From assembly GCA_026390575.1 (NCBI GenBank), contig JAPLFR010000008.1:452126-516125 (forward strand): a stretch of DNA of 64,000 nucleotides, read 5' to 3'. The DNA comes from Ignavibacteriales bacterium (lineage in GTDB: Bacteria > Bacteroidota > Ignavibacteria > UBA10030). A program made the translations under genes and the position numbers. Of this stretch, positions 55,569-64,000 are shown piece after piece (within the stretch, counting starts at the first letter, position 1; each line of letters opens with the position of its first letter). The notes beneath the pieces were generated by a model. The model made no database searches. It saw nothing but the letters and a program-made list of their open reading frames with translations, and was not told where the DNA came from.

Positions 55569-56336
55569 TTACATCCCCCGTGCATCCATGCGCTCAAGTA
55601 TCAACGTGGAACGACGCAGGACGTACTTCGAATCTACATCAGCCCGATGTTTACGCGGGCTTGGAATAATCGCCGCAAGCCGCGCACATTCCTCTCGGCT
55701 TAAATTCGATGCTGACTTATCGAAATAATAATGCGACGCTGCTTCGATGCCGTACACGCCATCGCCCCATTCAATGACGTTCAAATAGATTTCAAGAATT
55801 CGCGATTTGCTCAACTGTTGTTCCATATACCACGTCAGAATCCATTCCTTCAATTTTCTTAAAGGATTTTTTGACGATGAAAGATACAAATTCTTTACAA
55901 GCTGTTGTGTGATAGTACTTGCACCGCGCACTGCACGCCCTTCTTCAAAATTCCGTTCGATGGATTCTCTGAATTCGAACCAATCAAAGCCATTATGCGA
56001 CCAAAATGTTCCGTCCTCCGAAACGATCACCGCATCAATTGCATCCAGAGGAATTGACCGAAGTGATATCCAAGATTGCCTCTTCTGAAACGGTTGATTC
56101 TTTTCTTTTGCATTTGCAGCATGTTCGCGCATGAACGCCGTCTCACCTGCATTTTTTGTCTTCAATTGCCTGATGTTGTCATACGGCAAAAATAGAATTT
56201 GAAGAATGAGAATAAACAAGAAGGAAACGAGCAGTGATTTAAGAGGATTGCGCTTAAGAAGCTGGATGAATTTCGTTACCGCAGGTACCTTGTGGAAAAT
56301 CGGCCGAGATGTACGTTGTTGAATTTCTTCTTCCAT
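55569..56336 (-). CDS. mtgA: monofunctional peptidoglycan transglycosylase
   Basis: Polymerises lipid II into glycan strands outside the membrane. One N-terminal helix (about 33-52) anchors a GT51 domain of 255 residues in all. The catalytic Glu is in IVSEDGTFWSHNGFDW near residue 105; GASTITQQLVKNLYLSS near 142, RKLKEWILTWYMEQQLSK near 165 and YLNVIEWGDGVYGIEAAS near 190 are the other motifs. The start ATG 56336 lies 2 bp after the ruvX stop. No transpeptidase domain follows. Confidence 0.94.
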   Translation of the reverse strand: MEEEIQQRTSRPIFHKVPAVTKFIQLLKRNPLKSLLVSFLFILILQILFLPYDNIRQLKTKNAGETAFMREHAANAKEKNQPFQKRQSWISLRSIPLDAIDAVIVSEDGTFWSHNGFDWFEFRESIERNFEEGRAVRGASTITQQLVKNLYLSSSKNPLRKLKEWILTWYMEQQLSKSRILEIYLNVIEWGDGVYGIEAASHYYFDKSASNLSREECARLAAIIPSPRKHRADVDSKYVLRRSTLILERMDARGM

Positions 56337-56338
56337 GG

Positions 56339-56788
56339 TCAGCAAGAATGCGAATGTTTTGTATTATCCAAAAACCCTTGCAGAATAATTGCGGCTGCCA
56401 TTGAATCTATCCGGCCATCTTTCTTCTGCCGTTCCTTTTTCTTTGTCCCCATGGTCCGCATCGTTTGATGTGCCATGCTCGTTGTGAACCGCTCATCCCA
56501 CGCCACAACCTCAATACTGAGTTTTATTTTGAGAAGCTCGATGAATTTTTGTACCTCATCGGCCTTTTGCGCTTGCTGGCCTTTTAAATTGAAGGGCATA
56601 CCGACGACAATTAATCTCACGTTTTCTCGGATGGATAATTGCTGAAGATTGAGAAACAGTGACAAATCGTTTTTCAGTGCGTCAATCGGTTGTGCAATAA
56701 TGCCCAGCGGATCGCTCAATGATAAACCGACACGCTGTGAGCCGTAATCAACTCCAAGAATGCGCTGGTACGTCGTAGCCGCCTCCAC
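56339..56788 (-). CDS. ruvX: RuvX/YqgF family Holliday-junction-resolvase-like protein
   Basis: A 149-residue RNase-H-fold protein tied to 16S rRNA processing or to junction cutting in this family. GVDYGSQRVGLSLSDPLG near residue 13 holds the first Asp, VVGMPFNLKGQQAQ near 60 the middle motif and WDERFTTSMAHQTM near 97 the Asp-Glu pair. The family length is normal. It ends 2 bp before mtgA and follows rsh by 4 bp. Confidence 0.93.
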   Translation of the reverse strand: MEAATTYQRILGVDYGSQRVGLSLSDPLGIIAQPIDALKNDLSLFLNLQQLSIRENVRLIVVGMPFNLKGQQAQKADEVQKFIELLKIKLSIEVVAWDERFTTSMAHQTMRTMGTKKKERQKKDGRIDSMAAAIILQGFLDNTKHSHSC

Positions 56789-56792
56789 GATG

Positions 56793-58985
56793 CTATTCCC
56801 CTTTACCGGAGAATCGTTCTACACTCTCGATACCAGATATATTTTTAATCTTTTCGATAATGCGTGTAAGATGCTCGGTATCTTTCACATACAGGACAAA
56901 TCTTCCATCAAAGGAAGATCCGTGTGAATCTACATTCACAGAGCGGATATTTGTATTTTTGTACGTAGAGATGGCGTGTGTGATATCGCTGAGTAATGCA
57001 GGGCGATCTTCACCGCTTATATGAATTCCTGTAATGAAATCTGCGTTGTGCTCCGACGGCCAGCTGACTTCGACAATGCGTTCACTTTCTGCAAGACGCA
57101 GCGAGAGAACGTTTTTGCAATCCTTCCGATGGATCTTAATGCCTTCACCTGTTGTCACAAAACCAACGATGGCATCGCCTGGAATAGGATTGCAGCATTT
57201 TGCATATTGGTGTAAAAAATTATCGTTCACACCAAGAACGGCAATTCCGCTTGTAAGATCACGCGCTGTGTTAATGAACTTGGAAAACAGCGAATCTGAA
57301 TCCGGCGCTTGCACTGCGTCTTCCCCCGCCGGATGTTTTAATCGAATAACGTATTGTTCTAATAATGTATCAACATCATTTTTTTGGCTGACAATCGCAG
57401 AATAAAATTCCTGGACGTCTGCATATTTGAGACTATGAACAAATTTATCAAGTTCCTCTTTGCTGATAACGATTTTACGGCGTTTGACCTTTTTTTCCCA
57501 AGTCTCTTTCCCTTCCTCGGCAAACTTTCGGGATTCCTCGCGAATAAATCTACGAATATGCGACTTTGCTTTATGTGTGACTGCAAATTGTTCCCAACCG
57601 GCATTCGGTGTTTGATTTTTCGACGTAATAATTTCAACTTGATCACCACTTCGTAATATTGTGCTCAGAGGAACAATACGTCCATTCACTTTAGCGCCAA
57701 TACAATGATAACCGACGTTCGAATGGATTTCAAATGCAAAATCGATTGGAGTGGAATTCTGCGGGAGTATCTTGAGATCACCCTTCGGTGTGAACACGTA
57801 GATTTCATCCTGATAGAGATTGAGTTTAAAACTCTCCATGAGTTCTTTTGGAGTGTCATCGTTCTTCTGTTCGAATATTTCACGCACCCAGTTAATCCAG
57901 CCCTCGAGTTCCTCGTCAAGCGATGCATTGTTTTCTTTGTAAATCCAGTGTGCCGCAACACCGCGCTCTGCTATCTCATGCATTGCCCTCGTGCGAATTT
58001 GTACTTCCACCATTCGGCCATCGGGGCCAATCACTGTCGTGTGAATGGACTGATAACCATTCTTCTTCGGAACTGAAATGTAATCCTTAAACCGTTCCGG
58101 AATTGGCTTGTATATTTCAGTAACAATGCTATACGCTATAAAACATTCACTGTTGTCTTTTGTATCGATGATGATGCGGACAGCAAAAAGATCGTAAATT
58201 TCTTCAAGCGGTTTGTTGCGTTTTAACATCTTATTGTAGATGCTGAAAATATGCTTCGCTCTGCCGGCAACTTCAAAATTCAACTTTTCTTCTACGAGCC
58301 GCTTTTTGATCGGCTGAATAAACCGATTGATGTAATGCTCGCGCTCACGCCGCTTGGAACGCAGCTGCCGTGAGATTTTTTCATATTCCTGGACGTGCAA
58401 ATGCTTGAAAGATAAATCCTCCAATTCCCATTTGATTTGCGCCAATCCAAACCTGTGCGCAAATGGCGCATAAATGTCGAGGGTTTCTTTTGCAAGCCGG
58501 AGACGCTTTTCAGGGGGAAGGTACTCGAGTGTACGCATATTATGAAGGCGATCGGCAAATTTCACAAGCATGACGCGAATATCGCCCACCATCGAAAGCA
58601 AGAGCTTGCGATAGCTCTCTGCCTGCGTTACTTCATGGCTTTCGAAGATGTCTGTAATTTTTGTGATACCATCTACAATATCTGCTACTGCATCGCCGAA
58701 TTCTGCACGGATATCTTTCAATTCAAAATCTGTATCTTCTACGACATCGTGTAAGAGTGCGCTCGCAATGGATACATCATCCAGTGCAATCTCCTTTGCA
58801 ACGATCATCGCAACTTCGAATGGATGGATAAAATATGGCTCGCCTGAAGCACGCAAATTGTTCTTGTGCGCTTGAAGACTGAGAAGGAATGCCCGCGTGA
58901 TGAGATCTTCGTCCACCGAGCGCAGATTCTTCCGGCAGACGGCAAGAAGATCGTTGAGTTTCTTTTGGTTGATACTATCTATCAT
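56793..58985 (-). CDS. rsh: bifunctional (p)ppGpp synthetase/hydrolase
   Basis: Long RelA/SpoT homologue of about 730 residues that makes and breaks the stringent alarmone. The HD domain has HPFEVAMIVAKE near 47 and ALLHDVVEDTDF near 70; the synthetase has the RFKDYISVPKKNGYQSIHTT block near 300 (the Arg-x-Lys-Asp form seen in two-way enzymes) and VEVQIRTRAMHEIAE near 325. TGS (VFTPKGDLKILP near 400) and ACT (C-terminal 75 residues) domains complete it. The start ATG 58985 is chosen over the frame to 59036. Confidence 0.96.
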   Translation of the reverse strand: MIDSINQKKLNDLLAVCRKNLRSVDEDLITRAFLLSLQAHKNNLRASGEPYFIHPFEVAMIVAKEIALDDVSIASALLHDVVEDTDFELKDIRAEFGDAVADIVDGITKITDIFESHEVTQAESYRKLLLSMVGDIRVMLVKFADRLHNMRTLEYLPPEKRLRLAKETLDIYAPFAHRFGLAQIKWELEDLSFKHLHVQEYEKISRQLRSKRREREHYINRFIQPIKKRLVEEKLNFEVAGRAKHIFSIYNKMLKRNKPLEEIYDLFAVRIIIDTKDNSECFIAYSIVTEIYKPIPERFKDYISVPKKNGYQSIHTTVIGPDGRMVEVQIRTRAMHEIAERGVAAHWIYKENNASLDEELEGWINWVREIFEQKNDDTPKELMESFKLNLYQDEIYVFTPKGDLKILPQNSTPIDFAFEIHSNVGYHCIGAKVNGRIVPLSTILRSGDQVEIITSKNQTPNAGWEQFAVTHKAKSHIRRFIREESRKFAEEGKETWEKKVKRRKIVISKEELDKFVHSLKYADVQEFYSAIVSQKNDVDTLLEQYVIRLKHPAGEDAVQAPDSDSLFSKFINTARDLTSGIAVLGVNDNFLHQYAKCCNPIPGDAIVGFVTTGEGIKIHRKDCKNVLSLRLAESERIVEVSWPSEHNADFITGIHISGEDRPALLSDITHAISTYKNTNIRSVNVDSHGSSFDGRFVLYVKDTEHLTRIIEKIKNISGIESVERFSGKGE

Positions 58986-59084
58986 GGATGAACTCTGAAC
59001 TACAAAAGAATATACGGATTCCCCGCCGAATGTCAAGGCACATCAATGACAAAAGTGCCTCTCCTCATCAAGCGTCATTGCAAT

Positions 59085-60116
59085 TTAATTTGATGCTGCT
59101 CGTTGATTTTCCAGTTTTAAAAGCAGTGCCTGCGCCTCTTCAAACTTTGCTTTCGCACGAGACTGGATTTTGGCGGGAAAAGAGCATGTCTCATACGAAA
59201 GAAGTTTTTTGAGATTATAATATGCAGCTGTCGTATCGTTCACAGCAACTTTCGATTTGACAAGATTTAACCGGCAGACTATTTCATTGTAAGGATGCGG
59301 TGCATGCGCACGCATAATATTTTCTAAAAGATTTGAATATGACGATACTGCTTCAGCAGGACGATTCTGCCGGTCATACGCTGTAGCGAGGCCCCATAAA
59401 AAGATTCGGTTCTCCGGATAATATTTCAGACCATGCTTTGACCATTCTTCTACTTGTTTGTAATCTTTTCTATCAAGATAAATAGAAACAAGGGCGCTCA
59501 TTGCGGCAAACTTATTATATTCTGAATGCTCCGCACCGATCAAGAGCAATCTGATTCCAAGGTCACGGTCATCTTTGACGAACGGCAGCCACCGAAGGAA
59601 TTCCGTCTTCCTGCTGCGCCAGTAATAATACGTACCCATGCCGACATACGCATCGTAAAAGGAAGAATCTTTTTCTATGATTTCTTCAAACTTCGATGCT
59701 GAAGACATGCCCTTCCCTACTCCGCCAAACCAATCTCCGCGTTCCACCCGTTCGTATGCATCGTACCCGTCTGCTGTGCCAAGGAAGTAACCGCTCCATG
59801 GCGAAGATATTTTTTCAGAAGCATCCTTTCCCATCGTTAACAACGAATCAAATTTTCCTTGTTCAATCGGTACATCGAAATCGATATTATATGCCTGCAA
59901 CACGGCTGCCCGGTAAAGATAACCAGCTGGATGATCAGGATAACGATTCGTAACGACACGGAAGAGCGAATCGGCTTGATCATATTCCTGTTTCAAGATA
60001 AAATCAATTCCGCTGACAACGAGAGAATGAAGCGAAGATTCCAGCTTCCACTGCGCTTGGGAAATCGCCATTCCCAGCATAATTGCAAGAATGATATTGA
60101 GCATTCTGTTTTTCAA
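59085..60116 (-). CDS. secreted TPR-repeat protein
   Basis: A 343-residue protein with a signal peptide (residues 1-21, ending SQAQ) and helical repeats of the tetratricopeptide kind: FILKQEYDQADSLFRVVTNRYPDHP near 38-60 and YKQVEEWSKHGLKYYPENR near 220 (each shown in part). It probably serves as an envelope scaffold. It lies between upp and rsh, 6 bp after upp. No further function can be read. Confidence 0.8.
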   Translation of the reverse strand: MKNRMLNIILAIMLGMAISQAQWKLESSLHSLVVSGIDFILKQEYDQADSLFRVVTNRYPDHPAGYLYRAAVLQAYNIDFDVPIEQGKFDSLLTMGKDASEKISSPWSGYFLGTADGYDAYERVERGDWFGGVGKGMSSASKFEEIIEKDSSFYDAYVGMGTYYYWRSRKTEFLRWLPFVKDDRDLGIRLLLIGAEHSEYNKFAAMSALVSIYLDRKDYKQVEEWSKHGLKYYPENRIFLWGLATAYDRQNRPAEAVSSYSNLLENIMRAHAPHPYNEIVCRLNLVKSKVAVNDTTAAYYNLKKLLSYETCSFPAKIQSRAKAKFEEAQALLLKLENQRAASN

Positions 60117-60122
60117 ATCAGT

Positions 60123-60749
60123 CTATTCCGTTCCAAACATCCTATCTCCGGCATCGCCGAGACCGGGAAGAATGTAGCCGCGATTGTTTAGCTCGCGATC
60201 AAGCGCGCAGGTATACATCACCACATCAGGATGCGCTCTGCGTACTTTCTTGACACCTTCAGGTGCCGATACTAAGTTGACGAGACGTAATGTGCTGGCG
60301 CCTCGTTCTTTCAAAAACGAAATAGCCGCAACGGCACTGCCGCCCGTCGCCAGCATCGGATCAAGAAGAAGAACCAATGCCCGATTAAGATTCCGCGGAA
60401 CTTTGAAATAATAATCGACCGGTTTCAGCGTTTCCTCGTCTCTGAATAATCCGATATGTCCAACGCGCGCATTCGGCATCACTTCTACAAATCCGCCGAC
60501 GAGTCCAAGTCCGGCACGGAGAATCGGCACCAGAACAATTTGCTGATCGACGGCAATTCCCTTTGTTTTTTCCAGCGGTGTATGAATTTCAATTTCTTTC
60601 GTTTGAAGATCACGCGAAACTTCATACGCCATCAGACTTGCAGTCCGGCGGAGAATAGCGCGGAATTGGTGACTCGGTGTTTTTTTATTCCGGAGCAACG
60701 TTAAATCACGCTTTACAAGAGGGTGATCGATAATGATCAAGTTCTTCAT
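60123..60749 (-). CDS. upp: uracil phosphoribosyltransferase
   Basis: Salvages uracil to UMP with PRPP. The 208-residue protein has the PRPP loop LLLDPMLATGGSAVAAI near 130-145, ILRAGLGLVGGF near 76 and the C-terminal YILPGLGDAGDRMFGTE. The start ATG 60749 has AGGA 8 bases before; the ATG two codons earlier has AGGA too close. It follows the flavoprotein gene at 60771. Confidence 0.96.
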   Translation of the reverse strand: MKNLIIIDHPLVKRDLTLLRNKKTPSHQFRAILRRTASLMAYEVSRDLQTKEIEIHTPLEKTKGIAVDQQIVLVPILRAGLGLVGGFVEVMPNARVGHIGLFRDEETLKPVDYYFKVPRNLNRALVLLLDPMLATGGSAVAAISFLKERGASTLRLVNLVSAPEGVKKVRRAHPDVVMYTCALDRELNNRGYILPGLGDAGDRMFGTE

Positions 60750-60770
60750 TGTCATTTTCCTATCTTTGAA

Positions 60771-62138
60771 TTATTTGATGGAATCCATCTTCTTACTCAG
60801 TTGATGTACAGCAGTAAGAATCGGATCCCACAATGGTGAGAATGGTGGAGAATACAGTAAATCGAGTTTCGATATTTCTTCAACTGTCATCGTTTGTTGA
60901 ATCGCAACGCCCAGAATATTTGTACGCAATGCACTTCCGCTTCCGCCAACGATATTTGCTCCGATCAGCCGATGACTTTTCTTATCTGCAATCGCGATGA
61001 TATGAACTTTTTCGCTGCCCGGATAGAATGATATTCTTGAATCACCAACGATGTGCTCAACGACCGGATTAAAGCCCGACTCTTCCGCTTCCTTTGAACT
61101 CAATCCGACTGACGCAATTTCCAGTCCAAATGCCTTCACTGCTATTGCACGAATCGCTCCTTTGAAAATTGCATTTCCACCGGAAGAATTTTCTCCTGCC
61201 ACCCAGCCCTGTCGTGCGGCGTACGTCGCAAGCGGCGCATACATCCAGCGATTGTTCACAAGATTTTTCACTTCACAACAATCTCCTGCAGCGTAAATAG
61301 AATCTACTGAAGTCGTTTGATGCTGATCCGTAAGGATACCTCCAAAGGTTCCAAGCCGCACCCGAATAGACTTTGCAAGGTCAACGTGTGGCTCGACACC
61401 AATTGCGAGTATGAGCAAATCTGCGGGATAACAACCGGCATTCGTCACAACTTCTACAACTTTTCCCGTATCGTCTGTTTTGAATGCTTTCAGGGTTTGT
61501 TTCGAATGAAACTGGACCGCATTCTTCATCAGTTCGGCGAGTACATCTTTCCGTGCATCGGGTTCGAGTTTCGACATTGGCAATTCATCTCGATGAAGAA
61601 GTGTCGTCTCTAAACCAAGCGTTCTGAATGCTTCACACATTTCAATTGCCACGTAACCGCCGCCAATAATAACAGCACGTTTTGGCCTTTCTTCATCGAT
61701 AAAATGTTTTATTGCCAATCCATCTGATAACGATTTTACATGAAATACATTCCGTGCATTTTCACCTGCCATGCCAATCGTTTTCGTCTTCGAGCCTGTG
61801 GCAAGAATCAATTTATCATATTCGAAGTGAAGCATTTTATCATGATACAAATCGCGCACAACGATATGCTTCTTCACCTGCTGAATTTCTTCTACACGAT
61901 GCAGTGTGTGAACTTTCACGCCGCGCGTGCGTTCAAAATCTAATGGAGTGAAGGCGGAGAGTTTTTCGGTGTCGGTAATGACGTTGCTGATATAATATGG
62001 TACTTCACAAATACCGGAAGATATGTGTTCGCTTTGCTCGAAGAGAATAACCTCAGCATTCCGATTCGTGCGTTTTGCTTTGCTCGCTGCAGCCGGCCCC
62101 GCTGCCAGCCCTCCTATGACGAGAATGCGCTGCCTCAT
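60771..62138 (-). CDS. CoA-disulfide reductase-like FAD oxidoreductase
   Basis: A 455-residue flavoprotein of the CoA-disulfide reductase / NADH oxidase family. The FAD fold is ILVIGGLAAGPAAASKAK near residue 5; the single redox Cys stands in SSGICEVPYYIS near 42; the NAD fold is AVIIGGGYVAIEMCEAF near 155; SIYAAGDCCEVKN near 280 binds FAD. Substrate may be CoA disulfide, persulfide or oxygen. Its start overlaps the der stop by 4 bp. Confidence 0.9.
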   Translation of the reverse strand: MRQRILVIGGLAAGPAAASKAKRTNRNAEVILFEQSEHISSGICEVPYYISNVITDTEKLSAFTPLDFERTRGVKVHTLHRVEEIQQVKKHIVVRDLYHDKMLHFEYDKLILATGSKTKTIGMAGENARNVFHVKSLSDGLAIKHFIDEERPKRAVIIGGGYVAIEMCEAFRTLGLETTLLHRDELPMSKLEPDARKDVLAELMKNAVQFHSKQTLKAFKTDDTGKVVEVVTNAGCYPADLLILAIGVEPHVDLAKSIRVRLGTFGGILTDQHQTTSVDSIYAAGDCCEVKNLVNNRWMYAPLATYAARQGWVAGENSSGGNAIFKGAIRAIAVKAFGLEIASVGLSSKEAEESGFNPVVEHIVGDSRISFYPGSEKVHIIAIADKKSHRLIGANIVGGSGSALRTNILGVAIQQTMTVEEISKLDLLYSPPFSPLWDPILTAVHQLSKKMDSIK

Positions 62139-63442
62139 TTTTCCTTGAATGTGATTCCCAATGGGACACCGGCAAAACCAAAATGTTCTCGTAATTTGTT
62201 CATGAGAAAACGCTTATATGATTCCTGCACAAGTTTCGGATAGTTACAGAAAAATGCGAACATGGGCGGATTGGTTTTTATTTGCGTCACAAATTTAATT
62301 TTGATTTCTCTCGATGTCGATGACTTCGGAGGAGTGATTTTGATATCCTCCATAATTGATTTATTCAGCGCACTCGTAGATATTCTTCGCGATTGCTGCA
62401 CATGAACTTCTTTTGCAGTATCAATAACCTTTGTGATACGTTGTTTTGTCAGTGCGGAGACAAAGATGACGGGGAGGTAATCGTACATACCAAGATTCTT
62501 TTCAATCGCAAGGACATATTGACGCGCGGTATTCGTTTCCTTCTCGATCAAATCCCACTTGTTCACAACAATAATTGCAGACCTATGGCGTTCTATTGTT
62601 GCATCGACAATTTGTAAATCTTGTTTATCAACTCCCTGCTTGGCATCAAGGAGAATGACAGCAACATCGCTGCGTTCAATTGCATGCAATGTTCGAAGTG
62701 TGCTGTAAAACTCGATGCTTTCCGAAATTTTACTCTTCTTCCGCAGCCCCGCCGTATCAACAAGAATAATCTCTTCGCCCTGGTATTCAAGAATTGTATC
62801 GATGGGATCGCGCGTGGTTCCGGGAATATCTGTTACCACCTGGCGCGTCTTACCGATCAGCGAATTCACTAAAGACGATTTGCCGACATTGGGTTTTCCG
62901 ATGACGGCAAGACGAAGACGTTTTTCTTTTTTAGCCCGTGTCTCTTTTTTAATATCGGATGTAATCAGATCCAGGAAATCACCGATCTGTCTTCCACCAA
63001 GAGCAGCGATGCCGATAGGTTCACCAAGTCCGAGAGAATAAAATTCTGCTATAGCATTTTCACGCTGCGCAGAATCAATTTTATTGACGACAAGATGAAT
63101 CGGTTTGTTGGAACGACGTAGAATATCTGCAATCTCTTTGTCGAGAGGAGTCAATCCCTCCAGTGCATCCACAACGAACACAATGGCATCGGCTTCCTCA
63201 ATTGCAATGTTCGCTTGTTCGCGGATAGCTTTTTCAAATATATCATTGGATTTTGGAACAAATCCACCGGTATCAATCATGGTAAAGGATTTGCCGGTCC
63301 ATTCCGCCTCTGCATACCGGCGATCGCGTGTTACACCGGGCGTATCGAAGACTATTGCTTCGCGTGATCCGAAGATACGATTGAAGAGAGTGGATTTACC
63401 AACGTTCGGACGACCAACGATAGCGACAATGTGTGATGACAT
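62135..63442 (-). CDS. der: ribosome biogenesis GTPase Der (EngA)
   Basis: Double GTPase for 50S assembly. The first G domain has GRPNVGKSTLFNRI near residue 9, DTPGVTRD near 35 and NKID near 119; the second has GKPNVGKSSLVNSL near 185, DIPGTTRDPID near 210 and NKWDLIEKE near 298. A KH-like C-terminal domain ends near 435. The length is normal. It is the last protein gene before the tRNA-Pro locus. Confidence 0.97.
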   Translation of the reverse strand: MSSHIVAIVGRPNVGKSTLFNRIFGSREAIVFDTPGVTRDRRYAEAEWTGKSFTMIDTGGFVPKSNDIFEKAIREQANIAIEEADAIVFVVDALEGLTPLDKEIADILRRSNKPIHLVVNKIDSAQRENAIAEFYSLGLGEPIGIAALGGRQIGDFLDLITSDIKKETRAKKEKRLRLAVIGKPNVGKSSLVNSLIGKTRQVVTDIPGTTRDPIDTILEYQGEEIILVDTAGLRKKSKISESIEFYSTLRTLHAIERSDVAVILLDAKQGVDKQDLQIVDATIERHRSAIIVVNKWDLIEKETNTARQYVLAIEKNLGMYDYLPVIFVSALTKQRITKVIDTAKEVHVQQSRRISTSALNKSIMEDIKITPPKSSTSREIKIKFVTQIKTNPPMFAFFCNYPKLVQESYKRFLMNKLREHFGFAGVPLGITFKEK

Positions 63443-63507
63443 AAGTTTTGCTGACTGGAAGGTGTGAATGGGACTTTATACTGAAAAAGAACGTCGCTAT
63501 TTAATTT

Positions 63508-63572
<65 letters not shown>

Positions 63573-63573
63573 A

Positions 63574-63886
<313 letters not shown>

Positions 63887-63930
63887 ATACAAAACATTTT
63901 CTTCATCTTAAACTTATACAACGCTTATTT

Positions 63931-63989
63931 TTGAACTTCCGATCTTGGCGCCGGAGGCGCCACGCGCTACCAGGCTACGCTACGCCCCG
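63931..63989 (-). other. truncated tRNA-Pro 5' fragment
   Basis: CGGGGCGTAGCGTAGCCTGG and the D-arm match tRNA-Pro exactly, but the anticodon arm is GGCGCC, TCC, GGCGCC and the sequence leaves the tRNA pattern within the T-loop (GGAAGTTCAAA, then ATAAGC). It lacks the 3' acceptor, so it cannot fold into a tRNA. Confidence 0.7.
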
Positions 63990-64000
63990 ATGGACTAATA

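Overview
The window looks like a chromosomal segment of an Ignavibacteriota/Chlorobiota-type member of the Bacteroidota superphylum, most likely from a metagenome assembly. Two secreted proteins (40483-43008, 44997-45767) end in the Asn-Phe-Pro-Asn-Pro-Phe-Asn C-terminal sorting domain of type IX secretion. KorAB ferredoxin-linked 2-oxoacid oxidoreductase, a quinol-type NO reductase, polyferredoxins and DUF3160/DUF2723 proteins fit the same lineage. Base composition is moderate. Nearly every stretch is coding, and the genes are conserved housekeeping genes with a few accessory islands. The placement is inferred from protein families only.

Layout. 1-4040: end of a GH38 alpha-mannosidase, an ABC-type membrane domain without ATPase, a lone receiver protein and a membrane protein. 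4368-13521: an anaerobic/NO-stress island on the minus strand (quinol NO reductase, a hemerythrin-like gene broken in an A7 run, a DUF6448 protein, a methyltransferase, two polyferredoxin membrane proteins, a DUF362 protein, a three-Cys Rrf2 regulator and BioY). 13640-14090: tRNA-Gln, a GIY-YIG mini-nuclease gene and a decayed tRNA piece. 14153-17936: prs, rplY, pth, rpsF, rpsR, rplI on the plus strand. 18064-22037: korA, korB, nrnA. 22128-24418: three pilin-like/secreted genes. 25138-37598: a long minus-strand array that reads lpd, lipB, E1, E2, lipA, psd, pssA, purS, purQ, two tatA, gatA, sucD, ndk. 37937-40260: smpB, tyrS and pyruvoyl arginine decarboxylase. 40318-46593: repeats, type IX-sorted proteins, small unknown genes and a NarL-type regulator. 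46668-53227: rsmI, an AI-2E-type permease, dut, pdxB-like, DUF2723. 53697-63442: AlaX, AlbA_2 protein, mtgA, ruvX, rsh, a TPR protein, upp, a CoA-disulfide-reductase-like flavoprotein, der. 63508-63989: tRNA-Pro, a second GIY-YIG gene and two tRNA fragments.

The genes group by task. Oxidation of 2-oxo acids is covered twice, by the lipoate-dependent E1/E2/E3 complex with its own lipoyl synthase and octanoyltransferase, and by the KorAB route; SucD continues the cycle. The NO reductase, hemerythrin-like and Rrf2 genes suggest NO detoxification. prs feeds nucleotide synthesis together with purS/purQ, upp, dut and ndk.

The most unusual structure is shared by two distant places. At 13689-14090 and at 63515-63886 an intact tRNA is followed on its own strand by a complete GIY-YIG gene and then by a decayed 3' piece of the same tRNA type. 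In the Pro locus a 37-bp perfect direct repeat covers the tRNA 3' end and the nuclease start codon. This resembles the footprint of a very small element that enters tRNA genes. The hemerythrin gene, which stops inside a canonical slippery heptamer, is the second item to look at.
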